Source: Parietichytrium sp. I65-24A (taxonomy: Eukaryota > Sar > Bigyra > Thraustochytrida > Thraustochytriidae). Taken from it: 64,000 bases of DNA. Shown here in pieces: positions 43,001-51,624 of this stretch; within the stretch, counting starts at the first letter, position 1; the number at the start of each line of letters is the position of its first letter. The stretch spans positions 1 to 64,000 of the forward strand of contig BLSF01000023.1 of the NCBI GenBank assembly GCA_012862575.1. The letters are read 5' to 3'. The position numbers and the translations under genes are program-made. The notes under the pieces were generated by a model. It saw only the letters and a list, made by a program, of their open reading frames with translations. It had not been told where the DNA came from and made no database searches.

Positions 43001-45307
43001 GTTGAGGCAGACGGGATTCTTAAGCTCACCGATAGCAAAGTCGACGAGAATGGTCTCCCGCGATATTTGCCTAGCATCCTGACAATTGTCGGAAAGATTT
43101 TGGGCGATGAGACCGAAGTCAGCCGGCGGGCATTGGATTACGGGGCAACGGAGAAACATGAATGTGGAGCGAAGATTCAGGCGTATGCTTTGGGTCTGAC
43201 CGTGCTCGACGTTGAAGACATGTGTTCAAACATCCCTGGCTATTGTATGGTTATGGTGGAAGAGATGCTGGAAAGGGTGCCTTTTATTCGCGAATTCGTA
43301 CCTAGCCGGTCTGGTGAAATGCTTGCCACCGCTTGCGATGCGATCTTGTACGGTGGATCGTCGAAACGATCTTTCGTGCAGGAGAGGCTGCCAAGTGTTC
43401 TCTCAATTGCCGCTTCAGTGCTGGACTTGGACGACTCTTGCAAAGCAGGGGTGGAAGCAGCAGCTGATGCTTTTAAAACGAGAGGTACACTGGATGGGAA
43501 GCTGTTTTGTTCTTCGATCACTGCACAGGGTGCGGATCAAACCACTTGCACTGAACAAGTCGCAGTAGGGCTAAGCAGCCTTCCCTTTGTGGGTGCGTTC
43601 ATTCCAAGCGGGGTGGACGATCTTCTGAGAGGCGTATGCGAGGTGATCTCTGGCCACACGTCCTTGCGTAGCTATCTGGAAACCGAAGGTCCCGTGCTGG
43701 TTGGACTCGCTAGCTTTGCTGCTGGCGTCGAAGAGACTTGCGCAACGCAGCTAAAAGCTGTCAAAGACGTTACTTCGGCGGAGGACCTGTGTTCCACTGC
43801 CGGCTCAGAATGTTTGAGTGAGCTATCGAGCGGGCTGGAGACGATCCCTATGCTTGGCAGTTATATTCCAGGAGGATTCAATCTCCTGTTTGAAGGCATA
43901 TGTGACTTTGTTCTTGCCAAAGAAAGTTGGATCACTTTTGCTCGAAATACTTTGCCAAAGCTCTTGGGCATAGTCGGAAAAGGGTTGACGGACAGTGATG
44001 TTTGCGCCTATCAACTGGAAACGTTTGGTGTCCAATCGATGGAGGCTGGGGCTGTCGATGTGGAAAGCATGTGCCGTATTGACGATAGCTGCGTCACTAC
44101 AATGGTCGAAGGTCTTGTGGACCTGCCATTGTGGGGCTCCTTCCTTCCTTCCGAGACCTCTGATGTTATATTCGAAGCTTGCAGTATCCACAGGGAAGAG
44201 GAGAAGAGCACCAAGTACCGCGGGGCGAAAATCAAGTTGAAGCACTTTTTCGTGAAAAGCTTTGGGGTCATTGTTGAATTCGCAAATAATCTCGCTCAGG
44301 TCGATGGGACCTGCAAAGCTCAGCTTGTCAGCTCTGCAGGTGCAGTTGAGAGGCAGTTTGCGTCAAACGGCAATATAAATCCCTTCGAGGCTGTCTGCAT
44401 TGAAGTAGAGCAGAGTTGCATCTCCGCATTTATTTCTTCCTATAGACAGCTTCCGCTCCTGAGTCAATTAGTCCCCGCCGGCACGGAGGTTTTAATTGAG
44501 CTGGTGTGCCCATTGGCTGGGTTTGAGAACTCTGAAGAATTGCTGACAGCCATGTTTATGCCTTTAGGGTTCTTGGACAATCTTACAGTCGCTCTTCCAG
44601 TGCTGCGGAGCTTCACGTACGAGGACACTGAATGCGCAGAAAAATTAGACGCAGCGGCAGCTTCGCCAATCGCAGGGACGGCAGAATCGTGGCCAACGAT
44701 TTTTGCCTGCCTCATCGGGGAGTCTTGCATGGGTGAGATTTTTGACCAAGTAATGGAGCTGCCTTTCGCGCAGCAAATGATGAGCTACTACACCGGACTT
44801 TCGGACGGTTCCTTTGATCAAACTCAAGTGGTGTCCGCGATGCGTTCAATCTTGGTGGAGCAACCTTGCCTCAAGAGCGCAACGGTTACCGAATCCCCTT
44901 CTCCGTCGAGCTTGACATCATCACAGCTCAGTCCGGGTGGTGTTGCTGGAATTGTTTTAGGAATTCTGGTGCTTATCACGGGCGTCTCTCTCTCGGTAGT
45001 TTTCTACCGCCGGAGGAAGCTTGGCGCAGACAATGATAGCGGTGGTAGAGGAACTCAGCGTTTGGACGGTGCTGCAAGCCAATCCATCGTGGCACGGCAA
45101 GAAATTGACAACTTTGACAAATTGTTTTCTAGCGAAGTAGAAATGCGCTCTACCTCTTCTAGACTCAGCCCAAAGAGTGTCGTGCCGGACAGTCGTCGTC
45201 TTCGTGGCGAGGGCAACGATTTGAGGGTGAAGCCTGCAAAAACTCGACAAAATCGAGTCCAGAAGAGCCATGATACCGCTTCTGAGCATGATGTGCAACT
45301 CCAATAG
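34097..45307 (+). CDS. giant type I membrane protein with about 27 Cys-containing helical repeats
   Basis: I do not recognise the family. One uninterrupted exon encodes 3736 residues. There is a signal peptide (about residues 1-20, MRLSLAALCSAFGVAASVAA), then a unique region to about 175. An ectodomain of degenerate tandem repeats follows, then one span at about 3614-3636 (GVAGIVLGILVLITGVSLSV) with RRRK after it and a 100-residue basic, Ser-rich cytosolic tail. Type A repeats (about 18, averaging 135 residues, to about 2620) follow a pattern: CL..LGD.ID.V.F, LLP..C..L, LP.VL, L.EYLP.IP..C, VP..LC. Type B repeats (about 9, near 100 residues) read L..LPL.G..VP, DLL...C..I, LP.LL, C...L. Type B looks like a shortened version of type A. 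Cys pairs recur, suggesting disulfide-stabilised helical solenoids. An adhesion or recognition role is inferred. Its convergent neighbour is also a surface protein. Confidence 0.85.
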   Translation: MRLSLAALCSAFGVAASVAAQKAELENDAGSFLAHLSPSDAYVNFGASMIEYIVATRHFDAESGDFRYRGPLELEEEMQVERTKINFANHLRRSFRQFYPERAAQSNTTEEEELRTLPYFVAADVAQILRSEGFNVPFTSLSLRSSDSARAADLHAERERSLAESGRRNLFTFPVICDDDCTTSLICWGISQAIEGLGMEETCNLVEKIQQIAADSWTVSDILRELPDFMDNVKGIQSVAGIISFVQCGKTATIFSAYSVYGDEALYYYPKAMCQSTTTFSGCLTELFKVVYLLLVNPIVSFVPEDLQSMLKDISTLLLQLKAGVGGICTSLGDIGLLQGNALSFFDDWEALFDVVTTSAGNKVTKMELLLSSLTKLTSYELLNDFLPQIPRGCSSVISNAAAQVYTSVFDSTSATSAEEIPEKICDSLGATSVIDCLVGLTTNLDSVDWIASALGNGNLHVLAEQVLPRLCTAIQDIDGLGVEDIFTELPFILRVYQDLGLSILESLLPGVHTVLMDCAEDFASLVESLDATISSDDVRGTMQIVCSNRVSENTCILRLSDSLDELAFARDALGSGTLRTVFANLLPRACVLTEKVVPFSNEDSDDVLGSISVTNLLQVLPDIVEWYKSVAALEPLKNLLPAWPTECSSSLLEEIASDISAGLDDSSLIVEKVCTLTQSEQSKCLMALALSFENSDLVNPLFTSAVAESGPYEVMSALVENLLPEVCQAVDQSSIDVSDIIRAVPSLLDAYRALDIIPLRESFPEVHEFLMDTACAQKLDELVAVIANVVDGSDADPVRTLCATLSHHSCLIQLSDALDHVSALTTQIGVGTLKLVVDVVVPDTCDAIVTAASSFDVQNLVANLPSLLKLVDKLGAVEATSESGVIYPLQQYIPQLPTDSFCRNAYVQIADEFVSFAYDSTYSFAVLISEVCVSWPSLGYIPCLVKLGDSIDQVEFIKSLLGGPGLLQTVATTLLPGACELLSPESNLVDWNSTGIIESLPVILEWYENLQPNAPDFVKGYLPDFPAEQCSDSIISGFQTHFQYAYVDGSVDIGKVLKVLCSLLSTEEKACLVALGDAIDDADLLASALSLPAGTIQSVVDIYLPQICNVLGDELGNVSVENIVQKIPELLRFVTNLRETMPAFVQEYLPIIPHEQCDASYNSTAKKLAESLQEEGIMKIPAVLCALEASEVECLAMFGDALDAVEFVKDLVGETGLIRYTVYTLREFACSVLDDVEDFDFAGIATALPKAVEILDNLFTKYAFLQEFLPAVPTACKTQITPLAATLAEAIENANGQDLEVVVPTELCKAEAETQTCLADLGNSLEQVAWVTSMVPNVESIVLDLLKLLPVVCAIVFDVNTSGTSFSDPDVLLRYLPTVMSLFDSLSQISFFDDYLPSVSENCMSEYHTIASAMALRGLSGVPKVLCTMIDDQVKACFIDTAESMSKMDAYKGMIPDGLVASLLDSLPSACEIIDSLGTFDYESIIGSIPLVIDYVEKLNTISSIRAYIPDISSDCATVYKSSLVPRFQASEPLQAICGITSAEEKCFMDLLSDLTSIPFVAELASSQLDVTSANVPVVVISLTQAVFNLLPEVCALVESIQDSAETMTIADNAFLIVPKVLDVFDQLSQYEKLDEFLPHIDASCSSNYRAMFTSGSSLVEQDYVAMLPRALCEVLLVTYPEVPQCLVGLGSEIDQLSFISADMHIGSMLTALTSMLPLTCDVINQVIVPPLGSINFTAVFDVVPSLADIYIALQASLPSALSDYAPPFPQEACTSSVLASISSKVKVAVLQNSTDIPLLLCSELTGTDRECLASLGDAIDQISIVQDILGRKGLIRELVGETVDGFCALLDANMLGVGVLLGKLDTVLYVIERARAIAPDFLQEYLPEIPGGECQTTAYPHTAATLKNFTTYSVCLLGPTELECLALLGDNLEETPVFVEILYGDEAVAATIKAKESHKSLMRILMEAIPSIVCEVMNELGEFAFSSFVSQLPALFTLVNTLTEYPLLQEFVPSIPDSCMTNVDDIVSQLQDETRDPVSLLCSMSAETMACLLDFGESIENTPWTSSRVPNATGVVQATLDIVPVVCSLIESDEEISDADILRHIPQILDLFFKLDKVALANELYDVDVGDVCRSDLAELGNDLSLLDSIGMIPDSLCAASYRSLECLGLVGSNIEHLPVISTMIPEGLISSVVSVFRESACPIIQSATGMNFTAIIQAIPKAMNLLSELDEVSILEPYLPKISQSCKNVLGGSVTDKLQVAASFTEANSIIEISADIDFTGLSYLLCQYTEEEIGCVREAAQGIENTEFLNTAITSSLPLQPNGESYSVVGLVNTTFDIAEYACTLFDTLGNVPYNFILLTIRDVISIMDKLNELPVVNEYVPDFRDSCVVSLRSFVGYVTGPDPLDDVCHTTADEKACLVEVASQLDDIAEVKFVYRIMSGDASASMESTVRDVVYQVLDSACELILSFGEDLDGANMAHLFGSIPTFLTAMQNASTIPFFSNYAPKLSETCYTELGDFFNSKADKAYEELGALKIMCQGVDASVLQCVVELDTVFQNVTMISQYIPTGLIPAFAESLEYGCPLFYSDVTSRSYNRTELLLTNIPKLIRSAMKITGLNATCVADLSLEGASLCQLNESCLRTFLVRLSGVPLIGRFVPSWASDLVVDMCSMESGTESLAWLIEKHLGTILQALADLNSMQTPCNSTLAAMATKLETDTLTAAEICSELTVEPADGQEECLVQAVAGLSEIALTSFLVVDGTDELLQASCDFLREEEHSVFALVPHLAPLLHVLSFVLGQPSDECGYEVAVTSEKLKDLEAFDSVVFCEGVTTSCATEVVMTLRKLPFIGSDIPVGSDELIGVTCAMIEDRTSYVAIVEHIPTLFDVLGKLIAGSHLNVTESCRTDVKLHLFNRDGDLDLTGICLFEPECRVTLIASLESLPLVGQYVPESMVSLVGDLCSYAEGVEADGILKLTDSKVDENGLPRYLPSILTIVGKILGDETEVSRRALDYGATEKHECGAKIQAYALGLTVLDVEDMCSNIPGYCMVMVEEMLERVPFIREFVPSRSGEMLATACDAILYGGSSKRSFVQERLPSVLSIAASVLDLDDSCKAGVEAAADAFKTRGTLDGKLFCSSITAQGADQTTCTEQVAVGLSSLPFVGAFIPSGVDDLLRGVCEVISGHTSLRSYLETEGPVLVGLASFAAGVEETCATQLKAVKDVTSAEDLCSTAGSECLSELSSGLETIPMLGSYIPGGFNLLFEGICDFVLAKESWITFARNTLPKLLGIVGKGLTDSDVCAYQLETFGVQSMEAGAVDVESMCRIDDSCVTTMVEGLVDLPLWGSFLPSETSDVIFEACSIHREEEKSTKYRGAKIKLKHFFVKSFGVIVEFANNLAQVDGTCKAQLVSSAGAVERQFASNGNINPFEAVCIEVEQSCISAFISSYRQLPLLSQLVPAGTEVLIELVCPLAGFENSEELLTAMFMPLGFLDNLTVALPVLRSFTYEDTECAEKLDAAAASPIAGTAESWPTIFACLIGESCMGEIFDQVMELPFAQQMMSYYTGLSDGSFDQTQVVSAMRSILVEQPCLKSATVTESPSPSSLTSSQLSPGGVAGIVLGILVLITGVSLSVVFYRRRKLGADNDSGGRGTQRLDGAASQSIVARQEIDNFDKLFSSEVEMRSTSSRLSPKSVVPDSRRLRGEGNDLRVKPAKTRQNRVQKSHDTASEHDVQLQ

Positions 45308-45565
45308 AATGGTGTTTCCATAGCATCGTGGAATAGCATAATTTGAAATATGTATCAATTTGAAATATGTATCACCTTTTTTTGTTTTTTTTTTGTGAAC
45401 CGCCTGCCTTTTCTTCTTTCACTCCTCGAAAGATGGTCAGCACGCAAGCAGAAAATGGTTGAGCAACCTTGTCGCAAAAGTTTCGTCAGGAAAGATCACG
45501 AGAAGATTTTGAGAACAGAAACAAGATTAACAATAGTTTTAAAAAGCAAAGAAAAAACAATAGCC

Positions 45566-47788
45566 TCAGGAAAATGCAACGTCGCCAGCGGTATGTACAA
45601 TAGTGGTATTTTCAGGAGTGGGAGGTAGCACAAGGCGCTGTGTGGTGCTCTGTTGCTCGACAGCAATCGTCAATTTTGAGGCTTCGGACCCGTGCGAAGA
45701 CACATCAGACGCGTCATCTAGCTCGTCGAGAAGCGCAAATTTGGACTGCCTTGGGGCCACAGCAGGTGGCTGTTGCTCGCCGTATGTGACCGCCAGGGTT
45801 GCAGGTTGGGCTGCACGAGACACCCCGTCTTCGTGAGCCTTGCGCTCTGATCCTCCGACATCGGGCGCATTTGTCTGAGGGTGGTAAGGGGCGGGAGCAT
45901 AGCTTGTAGTTTTTGGCCGCGTCGCATCGAAAGTTGCTGCACCTGTGGGCCTCGTAGTGGCCGGGGATGACGTCGATGACTTGACTCTTATAGCTCTTGG
46001 TGCGGTCGCTTGGTCAAAGCGGCGGTTTGTGCCAACAGGTTTGGTCACAGTGCGCGGGAGTTCCCGCTTCCGTCCCGCTTTTTGAATGGAAATCGCGCCA
46101 GAGTCTTGCAAATCACTTTCGCTACTGGACGGCGAAATTTGCGGGTGTGAGTCATCAGTATCCCCCTTGTGAAGGCCTATGATCTGCGCATTCTTTGAAG
46201 GAGCCTTCTTTGCCTTTAACAGCATATGCGTAAAGTGCGCGACCCCGGCGACACAGAGAAACGCTAGACTAGCAACATTCACACCAACTTGTATTGAGCC
46301 TACAACGCGCATTGAATCCGACTCGATCAGAGCAGGGTAGGGACCGAATATGACTGGAAGAATTGAATTTACGAGGCTGAGCATCGCAACCAAATTGGCT
46401 AGCTTGTTCGCCGAGACGGAGATAAAAGGGGTTAACCAGAGCATGATAATGGAGTGCAAAATCGTGAGAGCGAGTAGAAACGCGGGCTGAAATGCGGGAG
46501 GATTGGCGACAAGGCCGAGAGCCAGCCCCCGCAGAAACGCCACGGAGACCTGGTAGATCCAGAAGAACCTCAGTCGGGGTTTAAACCCACTGCTCAAGGT
46601 ACTGCTGCTCGCGTCACCCTTGCTGAAGTAAGCCGCAAGCGCAATCCACACGAAGAAGAGCGTCAAGACCGCCCCGGCGAGGAGACACAACAACAAGCTT
46701 TCCACGTTGCAGTCACCAAGCGAATCCCTGCTTGCAAGAAATACCACAGAAAACGTATATGAGGAGAACAAAGCCAAAGGCAGCGCGCACATGTAGGAAA
46801 GCGAATGCAATATCCGGAGTACGAATTTTTTGAACGAAAAGGTTGCCTTCCACGATTGAAAGGCCTGCTGAGAGCGCCCATTCGTGACAACCTGTACTGC
46901 AAAGTTGGTCACAGCCACCACTACGAACAGGATGATGCTCGTGCAAATGTAATTTAAAATGATCATTTTGGGGGTCTTGGTGTCCTCGTCTGCGCAGGCG
47001 GAAAGGTAGAGCTCATCCTCGAAAGGAAAGTAACCGAGCAAAATCCACGAGAAGGATGCACTGTACTGAACGTAGTTGAGCGGGGCTGAAGGGAGATTCA
47101 TGACTGCACCAAAAGACGCCAATTGCGTAAAAGACAGAATTTCGAACGAAAGATTCAGCCACGATGGATGACCTTTCAATGGAGCCAGCACAAACGCAAC
47201 GAAGAGACTAATTGTCAAGAAGCAGATCCCAATCGCTCCAGCAGATCTCTCATGAATCTGGTATGTCACGCAGGCAGTCCCGTTCCAGTGAGACGATATA
47301 CCGCAGTCCAAAGTAGAGGATAGTCCCGTGATGCTCTCGCTCTCCGGAACGCTCTGTGCGGTTGGCGAGCTTGTTGGCAGATTTGAAGGTGACAAGTTTT
47401 GCGAAGGCGCTTGCGTCAAGGACGGGCCTGTTGGTGAGCCAGCCTGTGTTGGAAGGGGCGTTGGCGCAATCGAGTCAACTTGTGTGGGCTGTTTCGACGG
47501 CAATGACGTGGGGCTGATCGTTGGAGAGCGTGTTGGCGCCTCCGTCTCCGTCGGCTGACTTGTCGGCTTGGATGAAGGTGCCAAAGTCGGCGATCTCGTT
47601 GGGTCTCTGATTGTGGTAGGCTCCTTCGTCGGACTCAAGCTGGGAGCATTCGTGGTAGGACTTGGCGTCAAAAACGCAGTTGGCACTGAAGTCGTCGGTG
47701 CCAGGCTCCCCGCCGTGGGTTGCCCAGTCTGTGCATTCCCAACCGCCGCGGACCACAGCCACACCGCGGCCACCGCTACTCCCCGCAT
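45566..47788 (-). CDS. polytopic TRP-like membrane protein with a Pro-Thr stalk
   Basis: This 740-residue protein has a signal peptide (about residues 1-19, ending VGNAQ), then a stalk of about 130 residues rich in SPT, APT and KPT. A two-Cys segment (LDCGISSHWNGTACVTY) follows, then about nine hydrophobic spans between residues 180 and 515. The cytosolic tail of about 225 residues is Pro/Ser/Thr-rich. The span arrangement and the FKPRLRFFWIYQVSVAFLRG loop recall the TRP-like domain of fungal Flc/Pkd2 proteins, but I cannot confirm homology. A channel or flavin-carrier-like role is a guess. The Pro-Thr stalk replaces the secreted lipid-binding domain found in Flc proteins. The gene is convergent with the giant repeat gene, 258 bp between stops. 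The start is a true ATG. Confidence 0.7.
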   Translation of the reverse strand: MRGVAVAAVWLWSAAVGNAQTGQPTAGSLAPTTSVPTAFLTPSPTTNAPSLSPTKEPTTIRDPTRSPTLAPSSKPTSQPTETEAPTRSPTISPTSLPSKQPTQVDSIAPTPLPTQAGSPTGPSLTQAPSQNLSPSNLPTSSPTAQSVPESESITGLSSTLDCGISSHWNGTACVTYQIHERSAGAIGICFLTISLFVAFVLAPLKGHPSWLNLSFEILSFTQLASFGAVMNLPSAPLNYVQYSASFSWILLGYFPFEDELYLSACADEDTKTPKMIILNYICTSIILFVVVAVTNFAVQVVTNGRSQQAFQSWKATFSFKKFVLRILHSLSYMCALPLALFSSYTFSVVFLASRDSLGDCNVESLLLCLLAGAVLTLFFVWIALAAYFSKGDASSSTLSSGFKPRLRFFWIYQVSVAFLRGLALGLVANPPAFQPAFLLALTILHSIIMLWLTPFISVSANKLANLVAMLSLVNSILPVIFGPYPALIESDSMRVVGSIQVGVNVASLAFLCVAGVAHFTHMLLKAKKAPSKNAQIIGLHKGDTDDSHPQISPSSSESDLQDSGAISIQKAGRKRELPRTVTKPVGTNRRFDQATAPRAIRVKSSTSSPATTRPTGAATFDATRPKTTSYAPAPYHPQTNAPDVGGSERKAHEDGVSRAAQPATLAVTYGEQQPPAVAPRQSKFALLDELDDASDVSSHGSEASKLTIAVEQQSTTQRLVLPPTPENTTIVHTAGDVAFS

Positions 47789-49377
47789 GCTCGCGACCAG
47801 CTCGCCCTTTTTCGCCCTTTATTCCCTTTGCCGAGCAACCAACCAGTCCGCGGCCCGGCGTCTCCCTTTCTTCCTTTGCCACTTTGTCACTTTGTCACTT
47901 GCTCGTTTTCCAACCTCTCCGCGTTGGAGCCTGTCCCCCAGCCTTCCGCAAAGGCTCGCACAGAGAGACAACTTGAAATCGACAAACAATCAAACGATCA
48001 AACATTCAAACATTCAAACAAACAAACAAACAGTGAAACAGTGAAACAAACAAACGCACTGAGAGAGTCGGGGTCTCTTCTTCGTCGACTGCCGACCACC
48101 AACATCGCATCGCAAGTTTACCATTTACATATTTACATCCATTTACCATTCACCATCTATCACATCTGTAAATCAATTAGTAACTGTAATTTCGAACGCC
48201 TTCCCTTCTCCCAATTTACTCCTACGCTTCGCGGCAGCTGGCGACTAGCCCCCCCTGGAGCCACTCGACTTTTCGTGCAGTGTGCACCAAGGAAAGGGAA
48301 GAGAGCTAGCGAGATGTAGGGGTGATTAAGGAGCCGACTACGTGGGGAAGGTCCTATGTGGTACTAGTGGAAGGGGTAGCTGCGAGGTGGTGGGTGGCAA
48401 GTTGGTACTCTACTAATGAGAGTGAGCGCGATTAAGGATTTGGGTAGCACTCGCTGAGAGTGAGTTCGAGGAAGAGCTGGTAAGACTTAGCAGTAATGTG
48501 AACTAAGAAATGAATTTGGTAGAGTACTAATTTTAGCTACTAGTATTCTACGGTCTGTCTCCACAGCTTTGTGGTGCGTGCCATCATTGCATTGGCGGAG
48601 CCCACACACTGGATGGCATTGCATGGTGGGTGGTGCGCGACGCATCACGCATCACGCATCACACGTCACGGACCTAGCTTGCGCTACTGTGACTGTGGTC
48701 AGAATGTGGGCTGCACTTCCAAATCCAATCATATCAACAAAGCTTTGAGACTTGGAACACCGCCATGAGATTCAAGGATGATCACGATGGTCCAGACATG
48801 ATCGTGTTGGTGCATTGCTGCGTGTGCGCATCGTGTTATGATTACTCTTGGCGCAGCGGTTACCTGACTTGAAACTGACTTCTACGATACGACTCGGTGG
48901 ATTCGATTTGTTTACTTTTTTCGAACTTCTGTGTCTGTCCCTTCACCACAATTGTTCACTTGGGTATTACCTCGAAACTGCCGAACTTCGATGTGTGCAG
49001 GTTGGGGATCGTGGCCATTCAAGCTCTTTCGTCGAACGCTTCAGTGAAATTCAGTATGTAAATGTCGAGCTGACCACATGAGATATGGTTCTACCAAGCT
49101 AAGAGGACTTTCTCTAGAGTCCGATTGGCTTTCTCTTCAACAAAGTTTTCGCTGATACCACGCAAGGTTTTGGCTGTCAGAGAAGCTTGAGCATCAAGTG
49201 GCACAAAGCGCAATTCCTTCGGGATGCTGAGCACAAGAAGCTATTCTGGCTGTGGATGATACTTGTACGCAGTTCCTTTCTCCAAAAGCCCTGAAGAGTA
49301 GATTTGCAACAGAAAAGACGGAATTATTTCTTTGTAATCGAATCATTCTAATGTGCAAGGATGTCTTATGTTCTTTT
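47789..49377. other. gene-free interval of about 1.6 kb
   Basis: No gene is supported. Near 47799-47895 the plus strand is pyrimidine-rich, that is purine-rich on the coding strand of the TRP-like gene. A CATTCAAACAAACAAACA run lies at 48003-48030 and a GCATCACGCATCACACGTCAC run near 48642-48670. Confidence 0.6.
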
Positions 49378-50282
49378 TTAAAAATGTTCTGGAGCTCCGG
49401 AGGAGGGCAAGGCCGGATGGAGGAATCTCTTCGGCCGATTGTGCACTACCGAGGATGCGATGCCAAGGGTAAGGCAAGGATGAAAGAAAAATAGATGCGA
49501 AAGATACCGGTGTTCTTTCAAAACTTACCCCGGAGCTCCGGAGATCGTGCAAGTTGGTCGGCGTACTGCCCCATTTCAACGGCCTTCCTACCAAAAGCGT
49601 AATTTTCTGGGGAGCCACTGGACAAGCGAGTCTGTTTGGGAGAATAGGAGGTAGATGCATTGGTGCTAAACCGACTATCGACGTGGAAGCCATATGCGGT
49701 GTGGCTTCCAATTTGCTGAATCTTTTTCTCAAGCTCCGACCGGCTTTGTCGACCCTGGAATCCTTCGTGCTTTCGGCGCTCTTTCCGCTGTTGCTGTTTG
49801 TATTCTGTGGTGCTTCGGACCGCTATACTTGCGCCAACACGTTCCAGTGCTTTGTTCGTTTCTGCCAACTCACGGGTTAGTTGATCCTGCTTCTTTTTCC
49901 TCGATTGTTCCATCGCATAAGAGTGTTTGGAGCCGCTGTACACGGGCTTTCTCTTATCAGAGTCAAGCGATCGCTTTTGCTCCGGGGTTCCTTTAGCATC
50001 TTGTTCCATTGTAAGGACGGCCCGCGCTCGAACCCTGTCGCGTTCGCCGTCAACGAACGCCTCCGTTAACACGGCTTTCTGAAGCTCAAGTTTATTTCTC
50101 ACGGACTCCATTCCTTCCTTATGCCTATCGCGAAATTCACTTGCATCGTATTTGGCAAACTTGTTCACTTGCTGCGAGTTTATCAGGTCCAGCGTGTGCC
50201 CACCATGCTCGAACGCGGCATTCTTCTTGTATGCCTCTTTCAAGAAATCCAGCTCCTCGGCGGACAAGTGCCTGCCCTTCAT
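49378..50282 (-). CDS. hypothetical basic helical protein, two exons proposed
   Basis: No family is recognised. Exon 1 (ATG at 50282, MKGRHLSAEELDFLKEAYKK) encodes a hydrophilic, Lys/Arg/Glu-rich, mostly helical chain with a VLTMEQDAKGTPEQKRSLDS segment and a KKKQDQLTRELAETNKALER coil. Read straight through, the frame stops at 49518 after SPELRGKF (254 residues). However, that end contains a perfect GTAAGT donor at 49528. An 83-bp intron to the TAG acceptor at 49446 leads to exon 2 (49378-49445), replacing the tail with VHNRPKRFLHPALPSSGAPE and HF (273 residues). The donor matches other introns in the window and the intron length fits their range, so I prefer the spliced form. The frame extends upstream to a TTG at 50360; the first ATG is used. 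Confidence 0.6.
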
Positions 50283-51603
50283 TTCCGCTCTCCTTCCGTC
50301 ACACTTTGCCGCGCATGCACCCTCTGCTACCGCTCCGCCGCCAAGCCCAACCTCTTGCAAGCAGTCTCCTCTCTGTCAAATTCCTCTTGCCTCCTTGCTC
50401 GACCCTCCCACCACGAACGCCACTGCCGTTCAGCGTGAGAGTCAGTTGCGTCAGTTGCGTCAGTTGCGTCGCCGATGACGCCACAAGCAGACGCTCACCT
50501 TCTTCTCTCCTTGTCTCCTCGTCTCTCTCTATTGCTTGCAACCTGTTGATCTTCAACTTATCAACTTTCAAAGTTATCAACTTTGTCAACGCATCCAACG
50601 CTCTGCTTTCTCTGCTTTCTCTGCCCAGGTTTCCAGGTGCACACACTGCCCTTCGCGCCGTCGCTAGCATTAGCTACAATCGTCGGTAGGACTCAAGACT
50701 CCGCGCCAGAGAAGGCAGAAGCGTTCCGCTGGCTGATGCGGGCGGGCCTACCAGAGAGGTCTATAGATATCCTTAACGATGTGATGCGCGACTCACTAGC
50801 CTTCAGGCACTACAAGGGAAGACTAAGTATGTTTATGCCTTACTCTAATGAGCTCTCGATGTTGCCGCGTAGGGTTACTGTATGGATGGTACTAAGTACT
50901 AGGTAGAGGCGATATAGACTGTTGAGTAGTAGAGAATCGCGGTGGAACCAGGTTGTAACGCTTTGCCTGTGATCCTTCTGGCTTGAATGTTTCGTCTCAT
51001 CTCAGTCTCTTTGACTTTTTACAAAGGATCACACCCTTCTTCTCCAAAGTTTCCTGTTCTTATCGATATATCTACTAGCCAACGAGAGAGTCGACACAAC
51101 AAAGACCCTCAGCTCCGAGTCACGCAGTGCACAACTGATTTGCTAACTGGAAAAGAAATCTCCACAATCTCCACACCCCGGAGACTCTTACCGGTGACTG
51201 TAAGTATCACGTGACGGCATCGATCGTATAGAGAAAGGAGTGACCAATCTTAGTTCCCGCTTAGGAAACCCTATTGAAACTCATAGCAACCAGTGCAGGG
51301 TGTTCTTACAGAAGGGTGTGGCGGAGGCTTAGCATAGCGATCCTTCCTCTTTACAGGGCCAGCTAATGGTCAGCTGCTAATACCTTCCTTCGCAGCATAA
51401 GTTCTAAGTTAATGTTAGTTGGTGTGTGAAAACGAGGCTTTCGCGTTTGCTTTTGCTTTTCGTCTTGTGTTTGCAGACAGTGAATTTTAGAGATTGTGGA
51501 AAGGCCAGTAGGTTTGCACAGCGATTTGCTTGGAAGTGAAGGCGGAATGGAGAAGAGGGATGAGCTGAGAATGGCTCACAAAGACGAAGAGAGTTTGCTT
51601 TCT

Positions 51604-51624
51604 TCTGAATTCTGAATTCTGAAA
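51604..51624. repeat. heptamer array (TTCTGAA)3
   Basis: Three perfect 7-bp units, the same word as in the arrays near 12894 and 28607. Confidence 0.9.

Noticed and set aside
50583-50906. Plus-strand frame of 107 codons
   Set aside because: No family resemblance, no supported start context and no matching splice partner; I left it as unexplained intergenic DNA.
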